A stretch of 64,000 nucleotides of DNA, taken from NCBI RefSeq assembly GCF_001457415.1, contig NZ_LN881720.1, positions 62,001-126,000 on the forward strand, given 5' to 3'. The notes below the pieces were generated by a model, which was not told the origin of the DNA, did not search any database, and saw only the letters and a list, made by a program, of their open reading frames with translations. Source of the stretch: Gorillibacterium timonense (GTDB lineage Bacteria; Bacillota; Bacilli; Paenibacillales; NBRC-103111). Below are positions 56,066-64,000 of this stretch, piece by piece. Made by a program: the position numbers and the translations under genes. Numbering within the stretch: position 1 is the first letter of the stretch; each line of letters starts with the position of its first letter.

Positions 56066-57976
56066 ATGACAAGGAAGATACCGACAAGGCTTAGGCGCTA
56101 TTATAGGGTTATGGACGGGCTTTCCATCCAGGTCAAGCTCATTTTGTCGTACATCATCATCATTCTGGTCCCGATTGTGATCTTCTCTTGGTATTTCTTC
56201 AACCAAATGTATTCGAGCACCATGCGCGAAGCGACCCGAAGTTCGGAGTACATGCTTGAGATCGAAAAGAACAACATCATCAACAAGATGATGGTCATGG
56301 AAAGCATGGCGCAGATCGTCGCCTCGGATCGTTATGTAACCGATCTGCTGACGACCACGAATGAACCGAGCGCTGCGGAGCTCATTCAATTCAACGACAC
56401 GACCCAGCAAAACCTGCTCAATCTGATCTTCAGCAACCCGACCATTTCCAGCCTTCGCATTTTTACGAGCAATCCTCTTGTTCCGGAGTTTTGGCCGATT
56501 ATTTTCAAGGAGGAGCGAGTGGCGGCAAAGCCCTGGATTCCCAAGGTACTGGAGCAAGGGGAGACGGTTTGGTGGGAGATCGGCGAGAATGAGAAGGAAA
56601 TTACCAAGCGCTACGATCCCAGCATCATCGCCACGGAAACCTATGTGATGCTGCTGAGGGGCATGCAGCAGTACAACAAGACGATCGGGATTCTCGAAAT
56701 GAGCGTGAGACTGGAAGATTTTTTTACAAGCGCATTCAGCAATGTCCAAGATCCGAATTCCCAGATGGCGATCATCGACCGAAACGGTCAGGTCTACGCC
56801 AATAAGAACTCCCGTTTCTCCAAGGAAGTGGGAATCGGCGAGATCAAGAACCAATTCGCCGCTCACCGCGACAATAACGAGGATAGCTTCTCGTTCACCT
56901 ATAACGGCCAGCCCTATTTGTGCATTCAGACTTATATCGACAAGCTTGATGCGCACGTTTTGAACATCGTTTCCATGAAGGGCTCTGTATCGGCCATCAC
57001 CCGCTGGCGCAATACGATTGTCGCCGCCACCCTTATTCTGATCGCGCTATTGTCGGTCATCTCCTACTTCCTGCATTCTCTCATTCTCAAGAAGCTGACG
57101 ATCCTGCGGGATTCCATGAAGAAGGTTCGCAAAGGGGACTTCCAGGTCGACATCCCGGTCAGCGGAACGGATGAGGTCGGGGAGCTGGCGTTTCATTTCC
57201 GCCAGATGATGAAGAAGATCAATGAGCTGATCGTCGAAGCGGTCAACCGCCAGGCTTCCGCCAAGGAGGCGGAACTGAAGAGCCTGCGCAATCAGATCGA
57301 CTCCCATTTCCTCTACAACACGCTGGAAAATTTGAAAATGATGGCGGAGATCGAAGGCCAGTATACGTTGTCTGATGCCCTCACTTCTCTTGGCGGCATG
57401 ATGCGCTATAATTTACGGTGGACGAGCAACCATGTCCGGCTGCAGGAAGAAGTGGCGCACATCCAGAACTACATTGCGATCATGAATATCCGTTATAACG
57501 ACCGGCTGGCGCTTCAACTGGAGATTCCAGCTCCCTTCCTGGAGCAGGAAGTGCTGAAGATGTCGCTGCAGCCTCTCGTAGAGAACGCTGTGAAGCATGG
57601 AATGAGCTCGGATGCGCCGATCAGCGAGCTGCTTACCATTACGATTCAGGTGTACAGCCATGGCGACCAGATGATTCTTGTGGTGCAGGATGACGGCTCT
57701 GGAATCACGCCTGAGCGCTTGCGCCGCCTCAATCTGATGCTCCGTATGGAAGACGCGGAATATCAGGAGATGCGCAACCAACTGCCGGCTGCCGAGCGGG
57801 AGGGGAGCGGAATCGGGCTGCGGAATGTGGATCAGCGGATCGTGATGTATTATGGTAAGGAATATGGAATACGCGCCGAAAGCAAGGAAGGCCGTTATAC
57901 TCGAATCTTCATGACCATCCCTTATCTGATTTTGACCGGAGGTTGTTCGGATGCGCAAATTACTGATCGTCGATGA
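56066..57976 (+). CDS. YesM-type sensor histidine kinase
   Basis: 636 aa. TM1 (about 22-42), an extracellular sensor (about 45-312), TM2 (about 315-338), HAMP (about 340-392) and a YesM-type kinase domain. The phospho-acceptor is H414 in QIDSHFLYNTLEN; the usual form is QINPHFLYN, so Asn-Pro has become Asp-Ser. ATPase motifs include PLVENAVKHG and DDGSGI, then GSGIGLRNVDQRI. It senses an extracellular sugar or the loaded binding protein and signals to the YesN-type regulator, whose gene overlaps by 26 bp. Confidence 0.94.
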   Translation: MTRKIPTRLRRYYRVMDGLSIQVKLILSYIIIILVPIVIFSWYFFNQMYSSTMREATRSSEYMLEIEKNNIINKMMVMESMAQIVASDRYVTDLLTTTNEPSAAELIQFNDTTQQNLLNLIFSNPTISSLRIFTSNPLVPEFWPIIFKEERVAAKPWIPKVLEQGETVWWEIGENEKEITKRYDPSIIATETYVMLLRGMQQYNKTIGILEMSVRLEDFFTSAFSNVQDPNSQMAIIDRNGQVYANKNSRFSKEVGIGEIKNQFAAHRDNNEDSFSFTYNGQPYLCIQTYIDKLDAHVLNIVSMKGSVSAITRWRNTIVAATLILIALLSVISYFLHSLILKKLTILRDSMKKVRKGDFQVDIPVSGTDEVGELAFHFRQMMKKINELIVEAVNRQASAKEAELKSLRNQIDSHFLYNTLENLKMMAEIEGQYTLSDALTSLGGMMRYNLRWTSNHVRLQEEVAHIQNYIAIMNIRYNDRLALQLEIPAPFLEQEVLKMSLQPLVENAVKHGMSSDAPISELLTITIQVYSHGDQMILVVQDDGSGITPERLRRLNLMLRMEDAEYQEMRNQLPAAEREGSGIGLRNVDQRIVMYYGKEYGIRAESKEGRYTRIFMTIPYLILTGGCSDAQITDRR

Positions 57977-59510
57977 CGAACAAAACATTCGGTTTGGGCT
58001 GAAAGCGATGATTGACCGCCAGTTTCCCGGGCAGTATGCGTTTTTCCTGGCGGGTGACGGAGCGGAGGCGCTGGCGATTCATGAGCGGGAGCGCGTCGAA
58101 CTCGTCATTACGGATATCCGCATGCCGATGATGGACGGCATTCAACTGATCAACCGGCTGCAGGAAAGTGCCGACAAGCCGGTGGTCGTCATCCTGAGCG
58201 GCCATGATGACTTCCAATACGCCAAAGAAGCGATCCGCAACGAGGTGAAGGAGTACCTGCTGAAGCCGATCGTGCGGGAGGAGCTGTTTCAGACGCTGAC
58301 GCGGCTGGAGACGGAGCGGAAGCGCCAAGACGAATGGGCGTTAAAATCGTTTTTCTCCGAACGGATGCGGGAGGATTTTATTGCCGGTCAGTTCAACTAC
58401 GTGCTCATCCATGACACGATAACGCCCGGCGAAATCCGCGAGCACCTGGCGAGGGCTGACCAGCATTGGCTCGATGAGGGCTATTATGTCGGCTTGCTCA
58501 AAATTTCGGAATCCCGTCAGCCGGATAACCGCATCGAGCTGCTCGCCAAGATCGACAGCCTGCTTCAAAGCATGCTGAACGCAGGGGAGCCTCATGTTCG
58601 CTTTTATGATAAAGACAACCGCCTTGTCCTCCTGGCCGGAAGGGAGGAGCTGTTCACGGGGCTTGCCGCACAGATTCAGGACCGGAACTTCTTTACGGTT
58701 CGGATGGGCATGAGTGAGCGGGCCTCCAAGATGGAGCAGATGAAGACGGCTTACGGGCAGGCGGCGGGGGCCCTGCACTATTTTCTCCTGCAGACGACCC
58801 CCGGCGTGATTCGTTACAGCGCGGTTAAGGATCGCGATAAAGCTTACACCCTGCCTGTCGATGAGGTGCAGAAGCTCGCCAACATGCTCGGCAGCGACCG
58901 GGAGGCGGAGATGAAGCGGCTTTTGCTGCATATCCTCGACATCAAGACGGTAGTCCGCTATGACATCGGCTATCTCGAGGGCATCAGCCGCGCCATCAAC
59001 GAGCTCATATTCGACAAGGTTTACCAGCTGTACGGGGAAGAATCCATCGAGATTCTCAAGCCTTATCGGGAAGCGGGCAATATCTACAATTTCGACCATT
59101 TTCACGACTACTTCCACAGCGTGGAGAGTTTGCTTGAGCGTCTCAATCACTATATCCGCCAAATTCGCACGGTTCACAGAGACCCGAAGGAGATCCACAA
59201 GGCGCTGGATTACATCCATGCGCACTACCAGGAGAATCTGAACATGGCGATGGTCTCCAATCACGTCTCGCTGAACTACACTTACTTCAGCCAGGCGTTC
59301 AAGGAATATACCGGTGAAAGCTTCGTCGCTTACCTGCGGAAGCTGCGCATCCAGAAGGCGAAGGAGCTCCTGGAAGGCACCGACGAGAAGGTCTATGAGA
59401 TCAGCAATCAGGTCGGCTTCGAGAACGTGAAGCATTTTACCCGCATTTTCCGGGAGATGGAAGGCGTTACTCCGCTTGAGTACCGCGCCCAAAAAAGATT
59501 GTTGTTGTGA
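57951..59510 (+). CDS. YesN-type response regulator with AraC DNA-binding domain
   Basis: 519 aa. N-terminal receiver (residues 1-120) with acidic D8/D9, phospho-acceptor D55 (LVITDIRMP) and a Lys in YLLKP. A long middle region of unknown fold (about 130-400) leads to a C-terminal AraC-type double helix-turn-helix (about 415-515; LNYTYFSQAFKEYTGESF, then GFENVKHFTRIFREMEGVTP). It most likely activates the transporter and enzyme genes upstream when phosphorylated by the YesM-type partner. The genes are translationally coupled by overlap. Confidence 0.95.
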   Translation: MRKLLIVDDEQNIRFGLKAMIDRQFPGQYAFFLAGDGAEALAIHERERVELVITDIRMPMMDGIQLINRLQESADKPVVVILSGHDDFQYAKEAIRNEVKEYLLKPIVREELFQTLTRLETERKRQDEWALKSFFSERMREDFIAGQFNYVLIHDTITPGEIREHLARADQHWLDEGYYVGLLKISESRQPDNRIELLAKIDSLLQSMLNAGEPHVRFYDKDNRLVLLAGREELFTGLAAQIQDRNFFTVRMGMSERASKMEQMKTAYGQAAGALHYFLLQTTPGVIRYSAVKDRDKAYTLPVDEVQKLANMLGSDREAEMKRLLLHILDIKTVVRYDIGYLEGISRAINELIFDKVYQLYGEESIEILKPYREAGNIYNFDHFHDYFHSVESLLERLNHYIRQIRTVHRDPKEIHKALDYIHAHYQENLNMAMVSNHVSLNYTYFSQAFKEYTGESFVAYLRKLRIQKAKELLEGTDEKVYEISNQVGFENVKHFTRIFREMEGVTPLEYRAQKRLLL

Positions 59511-59537
59511 TCACCAGTGCGTGTCGCAAGGAAGAAG

Positions 59538-59590
59538 AGACCGCCTCTCCCGTAACAAGCAATGGCTTGCTTCGGTAGGGGCGGTCTTGC
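59538..59590 (+). terminator. Hairpin/terminator after the YesN-type gene
   Basis: AGACCGCC(TCTCCC) pairs with GGGGCGGTCT around an inner CAAGC/GCTTG hairpin. The T-run after it is weak (TTGCCTGT), so termination is likely but not certain. Confidence 0.65.
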
Positions 59591-59683
59591 CTGTCTGCAG
59601 GGGATCGAAAAAGGAAAGAGGAGAGAGCGCTCAATCCCGCGCCGCGCAAGGACAATCCCTCTTTAATTCGTTGTACGAACACA

Positions 59684-59711
59684 GCATATCTTGGCCCGCC
59701 CCTCATATAAT
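59684..59711 (+). promoter_or_regulatory. σE promoter of spoIIID
   Basis: GCATATC (59684-59690) matches the σE -35 (kmATATT) and CATATAAT (59704-59711) matches the -10 (CATAYAMT) exactly, 13 bp apart. It lies 36 bp before the start codon. spoIIID is σE-dependent in the mother cell of B. subtilis. Confidence 0.8.
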
Positions 59712-59747
59712 GTACCAATTCCAACTGGAATGAAGGAGGCGAGGCGA

Positions 59748-60038
59748 GTGCACGATTACATCAAAGAACGAACCATCAAGATCGGACGCTGCATCGTGGA
59801 AACGAAACACACGGTTCGCACCATCGCGAAGGAGTTCGGCGTTTCCAAGAGCACCGTACACAAGGACCTTACGGAGAGGCTCCCGGACATCAATCCGGAT
59901 CTCGCCAACCAGGTAAAAACCATTCTGGAGTACCACAAATCGATCCGCCACCTGAGAGGAGGAGAAGCCACCAAGATCAAATACAAGAAGTCGCCGAGAC
60001 AAAAAAATCAAGAACAACTCGTATCCACCCATTCCTGA
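59748..60038 (+). CDS. spoIIID: Sporulation transcription factor SpoIIID
   Basis: 96 aa from a GTG start, chosen because AAGGAGG lies 8 bases upstream and the protein then begins HDYIKERTIKIG as in B. subtilis. The helix-turn-helix is VRTIAKEFGVSKSTVHKDLTE (about 22-42). A basic C-terminal region (HLRGGEATKIKYKKSPRQ) contacts DNA. It activates and represses mother-cell genes between σE and σK stages. Its position before mbl is the same as in B. subtilis. Confidence 0.97.
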   Translation: MHDYIKERTIKIGRCIVETKHTVRTIAKEFGVSKSTVHKDLTERLPDINPDLANQVKTILEYHKSIRHLRGGEATKIKYKKSPRQKNQEQLVSTHS

Positions 60039-60123
60039 TTCTTCCCGCCAGCATCCGCTCTCATGTTCGGACCGCGCAGAATCAGAATAAGGAGGATTTT
60101 TTATTTTTATGGCGAATTTTGTA

Positions 60124-60151
60124 TAAGCAAATGGAGTCTGTGCGCCGATAC
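60124..60151 (+). promoter_or_regulatory. σD (motility) promoter upstream of mbl
   Basis: TAAG (60124-60127), a 16-bp spacer and GCCGATAC (60144-60151). The consensus is TAAA-N15-GCCGATAT, so the -10 is matched at 7 of 8. It lies 68 bp before mbl and would put mbl-flhO-flhP under flagellar control. Confidence 0.7.
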
Positions 60152-60218
60152 TATAGGAATAAGCAGGTTACACGGCCTCCTATATCAAGAGCGGACGATC
60201 AGGGAGGATCAAAGCGGG

Positions 60219-61232
60219 ATGCTGAGCAAGGATATCGGGATTGATTTGGGAACGGCCAATGTGCTCATCTACGTGAAGGGCCGGGGAATCGTGCTTGATG
60301 AGCCTTCGGTCGTGGCCATCGAGAACCAGACGAAGCGGGTTCTGGCGGTAGGGGAAGAAGCCCGGAGGATGGTAGGAAGAACCCCCGGCAACATCATCGC
60401 CATCCGGCCGATGAGGGATGGGGTGATCGCGGACTTCGAGGTCACCGAGATGATGCTGAAGTATTTCATCGGCAAGATCGGGGCTAAATCTTGGCTCAGA
60501 AGCCCGCGCATCCTCATCTGCGGACCGACTAACATGACGAGCGTGGAGCAAAAGGCGATCCGGGAAGCGGCCGAGAAGGGCGGAGCCCGGGAAGTGTTTT
60601 TGGAAGAAGAGCCGAAGGCGGCAGCGGTGGGGGCTGGAATGGATATCTTCCAGCCCAGCGGTAATATGGTGGTGGATATCGGCGGGGGAACGACGGATGT
60701 GGCGGTCATTTCGATGGGCGACATCGTGACTTCCTCCTCCCTCAAGGTTGCGGGGGACAAGTTCGACGCCGCCATCATGAAGTACATCAAGAGCAAGTAC
60801 AAGCTATTGATCGGCGAACGGACATCCGAAGAGATCAAGGTCAGGATCGGGACGGTTAGCCCGGGCTACGTCGACAAGCAGATGGACATCCGCGGGCGGG
60901 ACATGGTAAGCGGCATGCCGCAGACGGTGACGATCACCTCCGAGGAGGTGCGGGAAGCCCTTCTGGAGCCGATCTCCGCCATCGTCGCATCGGCCAAGAC
61001 CGTACTGGAACGGACCCCGCCCGAGCTTGCGGCGGATATCATTGACAAGGGGATCATCCTGACCGGAGGCGGCGCTTTGTTGCACGGCTTCGATCAACTG
61101 CTCAGCCAGGAATTGATGGTTCCCGTGCTGATCGCCGAAGATCCGATGCATTGCGTGGTCAAAGGGACCGGGATCATGCTCGACAATTTGGACAAGGTGG
61201 CGCGCAAGCGTTCGGGTGGAAATAACTTTTGA
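60219..61232 (+). CDS. mbl: Rod-shape protein Mbl (MreB-like actin)
   Basis: 337 aa. Actin-fold motifs: DIGIDLGTANVLIY (phosphate 1), MVVDIGGGTTDVAVIS (phosphate 2) and GIILTGGGALLHG (adenosine). Mbl filaments guide the elongation machinery that inserts side-wall peptidoglycan. I name it mbl rather than mreB because it sits between spoIIID and flhO exactly as in B. subtilis. GGGAGG lies 11 bases before ATG 60219; upstream in-frame ATGs are not supported. The upstream σD promoter suggests at least part of its transcription is linked to motility. Confidence 0.94.
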   Translation: MLSKDIGIDLGTANVLIYVKGRGIVLDEPSVVAIENQTKRVLAVGEEARRMVGRTPGNIIAIRPMRDGVIADFEVTEMMLKYFIGKIGAKSWLRSPRILICGPTNMTSVEQKAIREAAEKGGAREVFLEEEPKAAAVGAGMDIFQPSGNMVVDIGGGTTDVAVISMGDIVTSSSLKVAGDKFDAAIMKYIKSKYKLLIGERTSEEIKVRIGTVSPGYVDKQMDIRGRDMVSGMPQTVTITSEEVREALLEPISAIVASAKTVLERTPPELAADIIDKGIILTGGGALLHGFDQLLSQELMVPVLIAEDPMHCVVKGTGIMLDNLDKVARKRSGGNNF

Positions 61233-61263
61233 CTTTAAATAAGAGAGACAAGCGGGTGAGCGG

Positions 61264-62214
61264 ATGATCAGGGGACTCTACACAGCGGCTGCCGGGATGA
61301 TTGCCGAGCAGCGCAAGCACGATACCGTTACGAACAACATTGCCAATATCAACACTCCCGGTTACAAGCAGGTGAACGCCATTTCTCGGTCATTCCCGGA
61401 GATGCTCATCGCGCTCACGAACGGCCAAGGCCAAGGGAACGGATCGCTGTCGCGTACGATCGGTCGCCTGAACACCGGTGTCCTCGCGGAGGAAGACCCT
61501 TCTCTCTATGTTCAAGGGGATCTGAAGGAGACGAAGAACCACTTTGATTTTGCCATCGCCTCGGACATCCAGGAGAACGGACTGAACTTCAACGGCACCG
61601 GAATGGCCTTCGATGCAGACGGCAACCGGGTGTTCCAGAAACAGCTGTTCTTCACGGTCCAGAGTCCCGAAGGAGAGACGCGATACAGCCGCAGCGGCAA
61701 TTTTGAAGTCACCGCCGACGGCGACCTCGTAACCGCCGAGGGTTATCGGGTTCTTGGATTGGATGGACAACCGATCCGGCTTGTCGATCCCGCCACTGGC
61801 AGGGCCGTGTCGGAAGTGACCGCCACGGCGGACGGGCGCTTCCTGAGTTCGATCACGGGAGAGCCACTCGTGGATGCACAAGGGCGGCAACTTGGGCTCT
61901 TGCTGAGCCGTGTGGACGATCCCAACCGGCTCGTACGCGAGGGGAACAGCGTCTATCGGGTAAACGCCGGCGACGAAGGAACGGTAACGGCTCTGACGGA
62001 TGTGAACGGCGTTCAGAACGCGGAGCTCAGCAATTGGGTCGATACCCATCAAGCGGTTGTTCGCCAAGGTTATCTCGAACAGTCCAATGTGGATCCCGCG
62101 CAATCGATGATTGAGCTGAACACGGCCCTGAGGGCTTACGAAGCCAACCAAAAGATGGTTCAATACTACGACCGCAGCCTGGACAAGGCTGTCAACGAAG
62201 TTGGGAAGGTGTAA
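61264..62214 (+). CDS. flhO: Flagellar hook-basal body protein FlhO (FlgF/FlgG family)
   Basis: 316 aa. The N-terminal rod signature (LYTAAAGMIAEQRKHDTVTN, then NIANINTPGYKQ) and a C-terminal rod domain (SNVDPAQSMIELNTALRAYEANQKM) match flagellar rod/hook proteins. FlhO is a distal rod component in B. subtilis. It follows mbl by 31 bp and precedes its paralogue flhP. Exported by the flagellar type III apparatus; no signal peptide is expected. Confidence 0.95.
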   Translation: MIRGLYTAAAGMIAEQRKHDTVTNNIANINTPGYKQVNAISRSFPEMLIALTNGQGQGNGSLSRTIGRLNTGVLAEEDPSLYVQGDLKETKNHFDFAIASDIQENGLNFNGTGMAFDADGNRVFQKQLFFTVQSPEGETRYSRSGNFEVTADGDLVTAEGYRVLGLDGQPIRLVDPATGRAVSEVTATADGRFLSSITGEPLVDAQGRQLGLLLSRVDDPNRLVREGNSVYRVNAGDEGTVTALTDVNGVQNAELSNWVDTHQAVVRQGYLEQSNVDPAQSMIELNTALRAYEANQKMVQYYDRSLDKAVNEVGKV

Positions 62215-62220
62215 CGGACG

Positions 62221-63093
62221 ATGAACGCTTCTCTAATTTCTTCCATGACATCCATGAACGCCCTGCAGCGAAAGCTTGACATTCTGGGCGACAATATGGC
62301 AAATTTGTCTACTACAGGGTATAAGCGCAAGGAAGCCAACTTTGCCGATATCTTGATGAATGTCAAACAGCAGCCGCAAGGCTTTCAGCAGAACGGCCGC
62401 TTGTCTCCTCTCGGCTACGTGCAGAGCTGGGGCAGCCGCATCAGCCAGGTGCAGTATGACCTCACACAAGGGTCGCTGAAGGAGACGGGAGTAAGCACCG
62501 ACCTGAGCGTGGAGGGAGACGCCTTGTTCGAGGTCAACGCGGATGGGCAGACCGCCTACACCCGAGACGGCGCTTTTCAACTGACTGCTCAAGGCACGGA
62601 TCCGAACCTCCTCTACCTGACGACGAAGGAAGGCCATGATGTCCAGGGTGTGGATGCTGCGGGCAATCCCATCCCGATCACGGTTCGGGCTGGTTATGAT
62701 GTGCATATTGCACCGGACGGCACCGTAACCGAGTATCGCAAGGACGATCCCAATGGCTCTCGAGTAGTGGGTAAGGTCAAGCTGGTGGTTGCCGTCAAAC
62801 CGCAATTTCTGGAGCAGATTGGGAATAATCTGTATATCGTTCCCCGGGACATGGACAATGCTGCCGCTCAAATCGTCCGCGACGCGGTCGCCGCTGATTA
62901 TGACGCCTCCTCTCCTGATCGGACCGTAGATACCCCGCTTGCGGTGCGTCAGGGCTGGTTGGAGCAGTCCAATGTTTCGATGGCCGATGAAATGGCCGAC
63001 CTTATGCTCGTGCAGAGGGCCTATCAATTGAATGCGCGGGCGCTTACGTCCGCCGACACCATGATGAATCTCGCCAATAACCTCCGAGCTTGA
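62221..63093 (+). CDS. flhP: Flagellar hook-basal body protein FlhP (FlgG family)
   Basis: 290 aa. N-terminal LDILGDNMANLSTTGYKRKEANF and C-terminal LEQSNVSMADEMADLMLVQR, then AYQLNARALTSADTMMNLAN, mark a rod protein of the FlgG type. FlhP caps the rod with FlhO in B. subtilis. The start lies 6 bp after the flhO stop. The pair is cotranscribed with mbl. Confidence 0.95.
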   Translation: MNASLISSMTSMNALQRKLDILGDNMANLSTTGYKRKEANFADILMNVKQQPQGFQQNGRLSPLGYVQSWGSRISQVQYDLTQGSLKETGVSTDLSVEGDALFEVNADGQTAYTRDGAFQLTAQGTDPNLLYLTTKEGHDVQGVDAAGNPIPITVRAGYDVHIAPDGTVTEYRKDDPNGSRVVGKVKLVVAVKPQFLEQIGNNLYIVPRDMDNAAAQIVRDAVAADYDASSPDRTVDTPLAVRQGWLEQSNVSMADEMADLMLVQRAYQLNARALTSADTMMNLANNLRA

Positions 63094-63134
63094 TTCTTTG
63101 TTGGAACGTGCAGCACCTCGAGAAGGAGGAAGCC

Positions 63135-63425
63135 ATGCCGCTTAACGAAGATGGTCAAGCCTCCGCTGCCAAAAGTCGCGAAGCCGGGCTCAAACCGGCA
63201 TCCGGCAAGAAGGCGGAGCAGCCGACCAAACCGTCTAAATCGTCTAAATCGCGAAAGAAGAAGCGTCTGAAGCTTTGGATACGGATCTCGATTCCTTTCC
63301 TGTGCCTGATTGCCCTGGTTGTCGGAATGGGCGTCGGATATGTCTACATGGGTAAGCAGCCCATGTCGGATATTTGGAAATGGGAAACATGGAGACATGC
63401 CTTTGACCTCATTTTCGCTCCATAA
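63135..63425 (+). CDS. EpuA-like small membrane protein (DNA-directed RNA polymerase subunit beta family)
   Basis: 96 aa. A Lys/Ser/Ala-rich cytoplasmic start (residues 1-48), one membrane helix (about 49-71) and a short tail (WKWETWRHAFDLIFAP). This matches EpuA-family proteins, often annotated in Firmicutes as RNA polymerase subunit beta though the annotation rests on weak evidence. AAGGAGG precedes ATG 63135. It follows flhP by 41 bp and precedes a terminator. Function unknown. Confidence 0.78.
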   Translation: MPLNEDGQASAAKSREAGLKPASGKKAEQPTKPSKSSKSRKKKRLKLWIRISIPFLCLIALVVGMGVGYVYMGKQPMSDIWKWETWRHAFDLIFAP

Positions 63426-63431
63426 CCCAAG

Positions 63432-63457
63432 CTCCCTGCTCAAGGGAGTTTTTTTTT
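63432..63457 (+). terminator. Terminator after the EpuA-like gene
   Basis: CTCCCT and AGGGAG form a 6-bp stem with a 5-base loop, followed by nine T. Confidence 0.92.
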
Positions 63458-63471
63458 CGCCATTTCCTAGG

Positions 63472-63477
63472 TATAAT
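63472..63477 (+). promoter_or_regulatory. -10 box of the phosphatidyltransferase gene
   Basis: A perfect TATAAT 38 bp before the start codon. The -35 region is T-rich and overlaps the terminator, so it is not certain. Confidence 0.5.
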
Positions 63478-63514
63478 GGGGGGATGGAAATCCTTATATG
63501 AGGAGAGCGGACCT

Positions 63515-64000
63515 TTGACATTACCCAATGTCTTAACTTTGCTGCGTTTTCTGCTGATTCCCGTGTACCTCTATGTCTTCTTGAGCGGGCACGAGCAACC
63601 GGCATTTCTCATCATGCTGCTTGCCGGTCTTACGGATGTGCTCGACGGGCACATTGCCCGTAAACGGCAGCAGGTGACCGAGCTTGGATCGATGCTGGAC
63701 CCGCTTGCGGACAAGCTGATGATGCTAACCGTGGTCTTCTCGCTCCTTTATATCGAGTGGATTCCCTGGCAGGCCGCCGTCGCTGTTGTGTTCCGCGATG
63801 CAGGCATGATTGCAGCGGCTGTGCTGTTCAAGGTGCGGGGTAAGAAAACCGTACCGGCAAACGCCATGGGGAAGCTGACCACCGTATTGTTTTACCTGGC
63901 GATTTTGCTTATCGTCATGAAAGTCAACCACGCGGTTCCGTTTCTCTGGGTTGTCATCGCCTTTTCCTTTTTAACGACCTTGATCTATGCGATTTCCGTC
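63515..64000 (+). CDS. pgsA: CDP-alcohol phosphatidyltransferase, 3' part outside window
   Basis: 162 codons are visible, starting at TTG with GAGGAGAG about 8 bases upstream. The family signature DVLDGHIARKRQQVTELG, then SMLDPLADK fits D(x)2DG(x)2AR(x)8G(x)3D(x)3D. Four membrane helices are visible. The likely product is CDP-diacylglycerol-glycerol-3-phosphate 3-phosphatidyltransferase (PgsA), first step to phosphatidylglycerol. A cardiolipin synthase or phosphatidylserine synthase of the same family is possible, but the size and N-terminus (LPNVLTLLRFLLIPVYL) favour PgsA. Confidence 0.85.
   Translation, partial: MTLPNVLTLLRFLLIPVYLYVFLSGHEQPAFLIMLLAGLTDVLDGHIARKRQQVTELGSMLDPLADKLMMLTVVFSLLYIEWIPWQAAVAVVFRDAGMIAAAVLFKVRGKKTVPANAMGKLTTVLFYLAILLIVMKVNHAVPFLWVVIAFSFLTTLIYAISV

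Noticed and set aside
60088..60124. Micro-ORF (five codons) after AAGGAGG between spoIIID and mbl
   Set aside because: The spacing to ATG is about 13 bases and the peptide is only five residues; a relic or chance Shine-Dalgarno is more likely.

Overview
The window is chromosomal DNA from a GC-rich, endospore-forming, flagellated Firmicute, most likely Paenibacillaceae (Paenibacillus, Cohnella or a relative). The evidence is the sporulation set (spoIIR, spoIID, spoIIQ, spoIIID), consensus-like σF, σE and σD promoters next to the expected genes, the flagellar pair flhO-flhP, and gene order matching the Bacillus subtilis prfA to upp to atp and ywzB to spoIIQ to mbl regions. A large gram-positive carbohydrate locus (LplB/YtcP/LplA transporter with YesM/YesN regulator) is also typical of this family. 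No rRNA, tRNA, CRISPR array, prophage or intact insertion sequence was seen.

Layout. 1-3.8 kb (minus strand): a cheA fragment, cheW and a dCache chemoreceptor, then an orphan NarL-type response regulator. 4.2-7.4 kb: ychF, prfA, prmC. 7.7-9.3 kb (minus): a membrane histidine kinase. 9.6-18.7 kb: spoIIR, a Sua5-type tsaC, mntP, ywlE, a ZTP riboswitch, rpiB, ywlG, glyA, upp, mnaA. 19.0-26.9 kb: the ATP synthase operon atpZIBEFHAGDC. 27.2-37.3 kb: an 11-gene complex I operon, nuoABCDHIJKLMN, without nuoEFG. 37.7-47.2 kb: a secreted subtilase, a DUF1146 protein, murA, an inserted two-component system with a small membrane protein, then spoIID and spoIIQ. 47.4-59.5 kb: a glucan-type utilization locus (GH30 enzyme, very large GH94-like phosphorylase, ABC importer, YesM/YesN). 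59.7-64 kb: spoIIID, mbl, flhO, flhP, an EpuA-like protein and the start of a CDP-alcohol phosphatidyltransferase gene.

How it fits together. Most of the window is housekeeping: translation termination (PrfA with its methylase PrmC), tRNA t6A synthesis, one-carbon and pyrimidine salvage, oxidative phosphorylation and envelope synthesis. Forespore and mother-cell genes are interleaved and carry their own sigma-factor promoters. The sugar locus appears self-contained: a cre/LacI-like operator lies in the first promoter, the importer binds oligosaccharides outside, two enzymes without signal peptides process them inside, and the YesM/YesN pair downstream probably senses the ligand.

The least explained signals are non-coding. 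Three tandem, covarying hairpin repeats lie between atpA and atpG. Two TA-flanked short inverted-repeat elements (MITE-like) lie at the atpG stop codon and near 44.1 kb. The predicted PrmC also lacks the usual glycine-rich SAM motif. All calls are from reading the sequence; no database search was run.
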